In this document: positions 62,001-64,000 of the stretch, piece by piece
How the letters are laid out: each line of letters opens with the position of its first letter
How positions within the stretch are numbered: the first letter of the stretch is position 1
Assembly (NCBI GenBank): GCA_013400975.1
Contig: WBMZ01014172.1
Location: forward strand, 1 to 64,000
Direction: 5' to 3'
Source: Atrichornis clamosus
Taxonomy: Eukaryota; Chordata; Aves; Passeriformes; Menuridae
DNA length: 64,000 nucleotides
Notes under the pieces: generated by a model
What the model was told of the DNA's origin: nothing
Seen by the model: the letters and a program-made list of their open reading frames with translations, nothing else
The model's database searches: none
Made by a program: the position numbers and the translations under genes

Positions 62001-62445
62001 ACTTTTGAGCCTTACGTGCCTTCTAAGTTTTGAGAAGTAAAAAAAAAAAAGGATAGTCCTGACAGGTCCAGAGAATTTCAATATTATGTAGCTGTTTGGA
62101 CACATCAGTTATATTTTTGAAAAGCTCTAAACTTTAAACATAGCATCTTAATCTATTAATATAGGTATCTAGAAATCAGATGTTTTTAGAAAATGTCCAG
62201 ATTAACTTGAACTAGTTCATTGCAATCAAATACTATTAACTAGTACTACTTTTACTAGTGAGCATATTGACTACCCAAAACACGTTAAGATCCAATCATC
62301 TTACTATCTGAGCTTTCTGTATTTCTTCTCTATCTATTTCTATCAATCTCAGAACACGTTGATCTTCCAGATCCACCTTTCTTCGATGGGCATCCACCTC
62401 TTCTTTCACTTCCTTTGTAACTGCCTCTTTGTCTTTGATTAGACG
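58900..62445 (-). CDS. TBC1D31: TBC1D31 C-terminal part, last five coding exons (partial gene)
   Basis: Minus-strand exons 62445-62305, 61490-61296, 60958-60808, 59845-59729 and 59045-58900 join in phase for 249 codons plus stop. They match the C-terminal coiled coil of human TBC1D31 (1066 aa, recalled): AHRRKVDLED (human AYRRKVDLEE), EENLAKAEQ with KCYEEIVKLL and NRVKEAE, and a final LRQRLT. The protein is a centrosomal/centriolar-satellite factor with N-terminal WD40 repeats and a TBC domain; it has been reported to scaffold PKA and the ligase praja2 in OFD1 control at the ciliary base (established knowledge). WD40 and TBC exons lie beyond 64 kb. The segment is charged and helical. The last two exons are much more diverged than the first two. 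Transcribed towards FAM83A, as in mammals. Confidence 0.92.
59729..59845 (-). CDS. TBC1D31: TBC1D31 coding exon (second from end)
   Basis: 117 nt (2 + 38 codons + 1) reading EGLWDLKAGRTERGVEVQQV...SGNICLNDLSALTSSPH. It is supported by acceptor 'ctttccatttcccacag', donor gtaagt and the fact that it restores phase between its neighbours. Little recognisable human similarity, so it is the least certain exon of the set. Confidence 0.7.
60051..60131 (+). repeat. Clustered inverted and direct repeats of ttaagaaattacag
   Basis: ttaagaaattacag occurs at 60054-60067 and 60101-60114, with a 13-base copy at 60119-60131. The first copy also forms two alternative hairpins: gaaattacag (60058-60067) with ctgtaatttc (60070-60079), and attttaagaaatta (60051-60064) with taatttcttaaaat (60082-60095). 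All pairings are perfect. It lies in a TBC1D31 intron. Confidence 0.9.
60808..60958 (-). CDS. TBC1D31: TBC1D31 coding exon (third from end)
   Basis: WEDVVHKKAQLEEKQKAAA...HRKQFLDDKMNDASELAEKL...GYF plus one base, flanked by 'ctcttttgcacag' and gtgagc. Modest similarity to human (WKEAEGKE..., SRKWFL). Predicted coiled coil. Confidence 0.9.
61296..61490 (-). CDS. TBC1D31: TBC1D31 coding exon (fourth from end)
   Basis: 65 codons, VAEENLAKAEQKHIGTHW...KCYEEIVKLLHDNRVKEAELLKAM...EEKK, then gtattt. The acceptor 'tgttttattag' is purine-interrupted but phase and homology support it. Strong human match. Confidence 0.94.
62305..62445 (-). CDS. TBC1D31: TBC1D31 coding exon (fifth from end)
   Basis: 47 codons, RLIKDKEAVTKEV...HRRKVDLEDQRVLRLIE...KAQI, after acceptor 'tttgtgtgcttggcag' and before gtaaga. 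It aligns without gaps to the human NLTENQEALAKEM...YRRKVDLEE region. Phase 0 on both sides. Confidence 0.93.
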
Positions 62446-64000
62446 CTGCCAAGCACACAAACAAAAATTATTGTTGCTAAGCTACTGGCTAGCTACTTTC
62501 ATAATTCTGTCTCTTTAACATTTATTAACATTTCGTTAAGCTAGTATTTAAATATATCCACACATCTCATTCCCCTGCATATCATAACTGTCCAAGAAAC
62601 TCTTAGTTCCTGCTGTTTTATCCACTTGCAATTAGATTAAGCATGAGTCATACCAGTGGCCTGAATCATGACAGTGGATGTAATTCCAATCTCTGTATTA
62701 CAGTAGAGAATAGAAGCAGAATTCCACCCTAACTGAATTAGATTCATCATGAAAATATTCTGACCTTTTATGGCAAATTTTAGCCAAAACCTCAAAACAT
62801 TTCACAAATATAAATTTTGTTTCATGGTACTGGGACTTGTAATAAACACATCTGCAGCTTGAACGCAGAGATGATTTGTCAAAGTAGTACAAACCAGCAG
62901 CAGATCTACAAAGAGCATTTTAATCTTCACATTCATGAGGGCACATCTACACAGTTTTCTGGAGAAGACATAAACTCTTCCCATGCCTATGGAAATCTAC
63001 TGAGCAACTGAGGCAAAGTTAACATACACAGCCTTCGAAGCTGGAGTAGAGCCCCTCACTGATGGCAGCAAAACAGCTCAGGGCATGGCAGGGAAAGCCT
63101 GTCTGCACAGACCCTTGTGGGCAAACATATCCTCAGCTAGTTAAATAATTGCTACCTTTCTAGCCTAGAGAGGATGATCACTGCAGAATTAGTTCCCTTA
63201 GAGAGCTGGCTTTACACGTACTGGAATACAAATGAGCTTAGCCTAGTTTGTGTTATGTAGCCACAGTACATTTGGATGTGTATTTAATAAATAAATGCTA
63301 ACAGAAATTTAGCCCAGTTATGTTCAGTGTATAAAAAGTATATGACCAAAAGCTTTAAAGAAACCAAATAGAAGCCAACATATGCTTCAAAATAAGACTC
63401 AGATAGCTGGATGTCCACTTCTGCTTCATTCCATTGGATCTGCACATACTCAGGATGGGCACATGTAATTGTGATTTCTAAACACTTAACTTACTATTTT
63501 TAACCAAAATGAACATTTCTAAAGCCTTCTATTGGCATCCTTACTTTTCAGTAATTTATAATAATTATTTATAATAATTAACTAATATTTAATTTTAAAC
63601 AGTATTACTGATTAAAGCCCTTTATTACTTCTTTCTAAGTCAGTCATTGCAGAAAGGAACGGCACATTCCTGATGAACCATCCACTCCTTTTTGCTTAAT
63701 GATGTTGTTGGCAACTAGACATTTTTCATCAGCTACATCAATCTGCTGTACTGTTCTCTCCAGAAAATGAAGATTTATCGGGATATCACAGATGAAAAGG
63801 TGGGAGTTTTTGGGATGAGAAACACTTTGTTATAGACTTATTTCTCTTTACATGTTCCTCGCTTCCCTTGAGCAGCTGAGCACACAACTAAACCCTGCAG
63901 CAACCAAATGATACCTCAGCATAGAATAATAAAATGGGTAGGATATGAATATTTTCACCCAAAACTCCCTAAGATAATGAGTTCTGCTAATGCTTTTATC
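62446..64000. other. TBC1D31: TBC1D31 intron (probable)
   Basis: No convincing next upstream TBC1D31 exon was found before the window ends, so the remainder of the gene is off the right edge. An AT-rich near-tandem (ttataataatta) is at about 63552-63580. The minus strand stays open for about 63 codons across 63640-63830, but without recognised homology or a good donor. Confidence 0.55.

Noticed and set aside
1..64000. CRISPR arrays, prokaryotic operons, phage or viral replication modules
   Set aside because: No regularly spaced direct repeats or prokaryotic gene organisation; everything recognised is vertebrate nuclear genes, introns and retroelements.

Overview
The window is vertebrate, almost certainly bird, nuclear DNA. 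The genes have GT-AG introns. The interspersed repeats are mainly CR1 LINE fragments with the typical avian 3' end. The gene order ZHX1 - C8orf76 - FAM83A - TBC1D31 matches, in reverse orientation, human 8q24.13 (the corresponding block lies on chicken chromosome 2; both from memory). No bacterial, phage or CRISPR-type system is present.

Layout: 1-9791 is AT-rich non-coding DNA, probably 5' intron or flank of ZHX1. The whole ZHX1 coding region (874 aa, + strand) is one exon at 10033-12657, with a 5'UTR piece from 9792. A likely distal 3'UTR exon ends near 20.47 kb. 20.5-26.9 kb is intergenic. A CpG island at about 26.93-28.1 kb starts C8orf76 (+ strand, six coding exons, 396 aa), whose last exon stops at 35890 with AATAAA at 35945. 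Exon 2 and its acceptor lie in a 185-bp direct repeat that is split by a single N, next to a GT-rich minisatellite. 36-44.5 kb is intergenic and dense in CR1 pieces in both orientations, plus an LTR-like piece.

FAM83A (- strand, four coding exons, 440 aa) spans 44595-55151. A second CpG-rich block (about 56.1-57.65 kb) contains an elongator tRNA-Met(CAT) at 57212-57284. The last five coding exons of TBC1D31 (- strand, 249 codons) occupy 58900-62445; the rest of that gene lies beyond the right edge.

The genes are syntenic neighbours rather than a pathway: a homeobox/zinc-finger repressor, an uncharacterised helical protein, a CK1-binding pseudo-phospholipase D protein and a centrosomal TBC-domain protein. 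All exon joins were worked out by hand from splice sites, reading phase and recalled human proteins; none was checked by alignment. I found no convincing undescribed system. The most useful anomalies are the C8orf76 exon 2 duplication at the N, the decoy acceptor in its intron 1, the tRNA's syntenic position, and a possible N-terminal extension of FAM83A.
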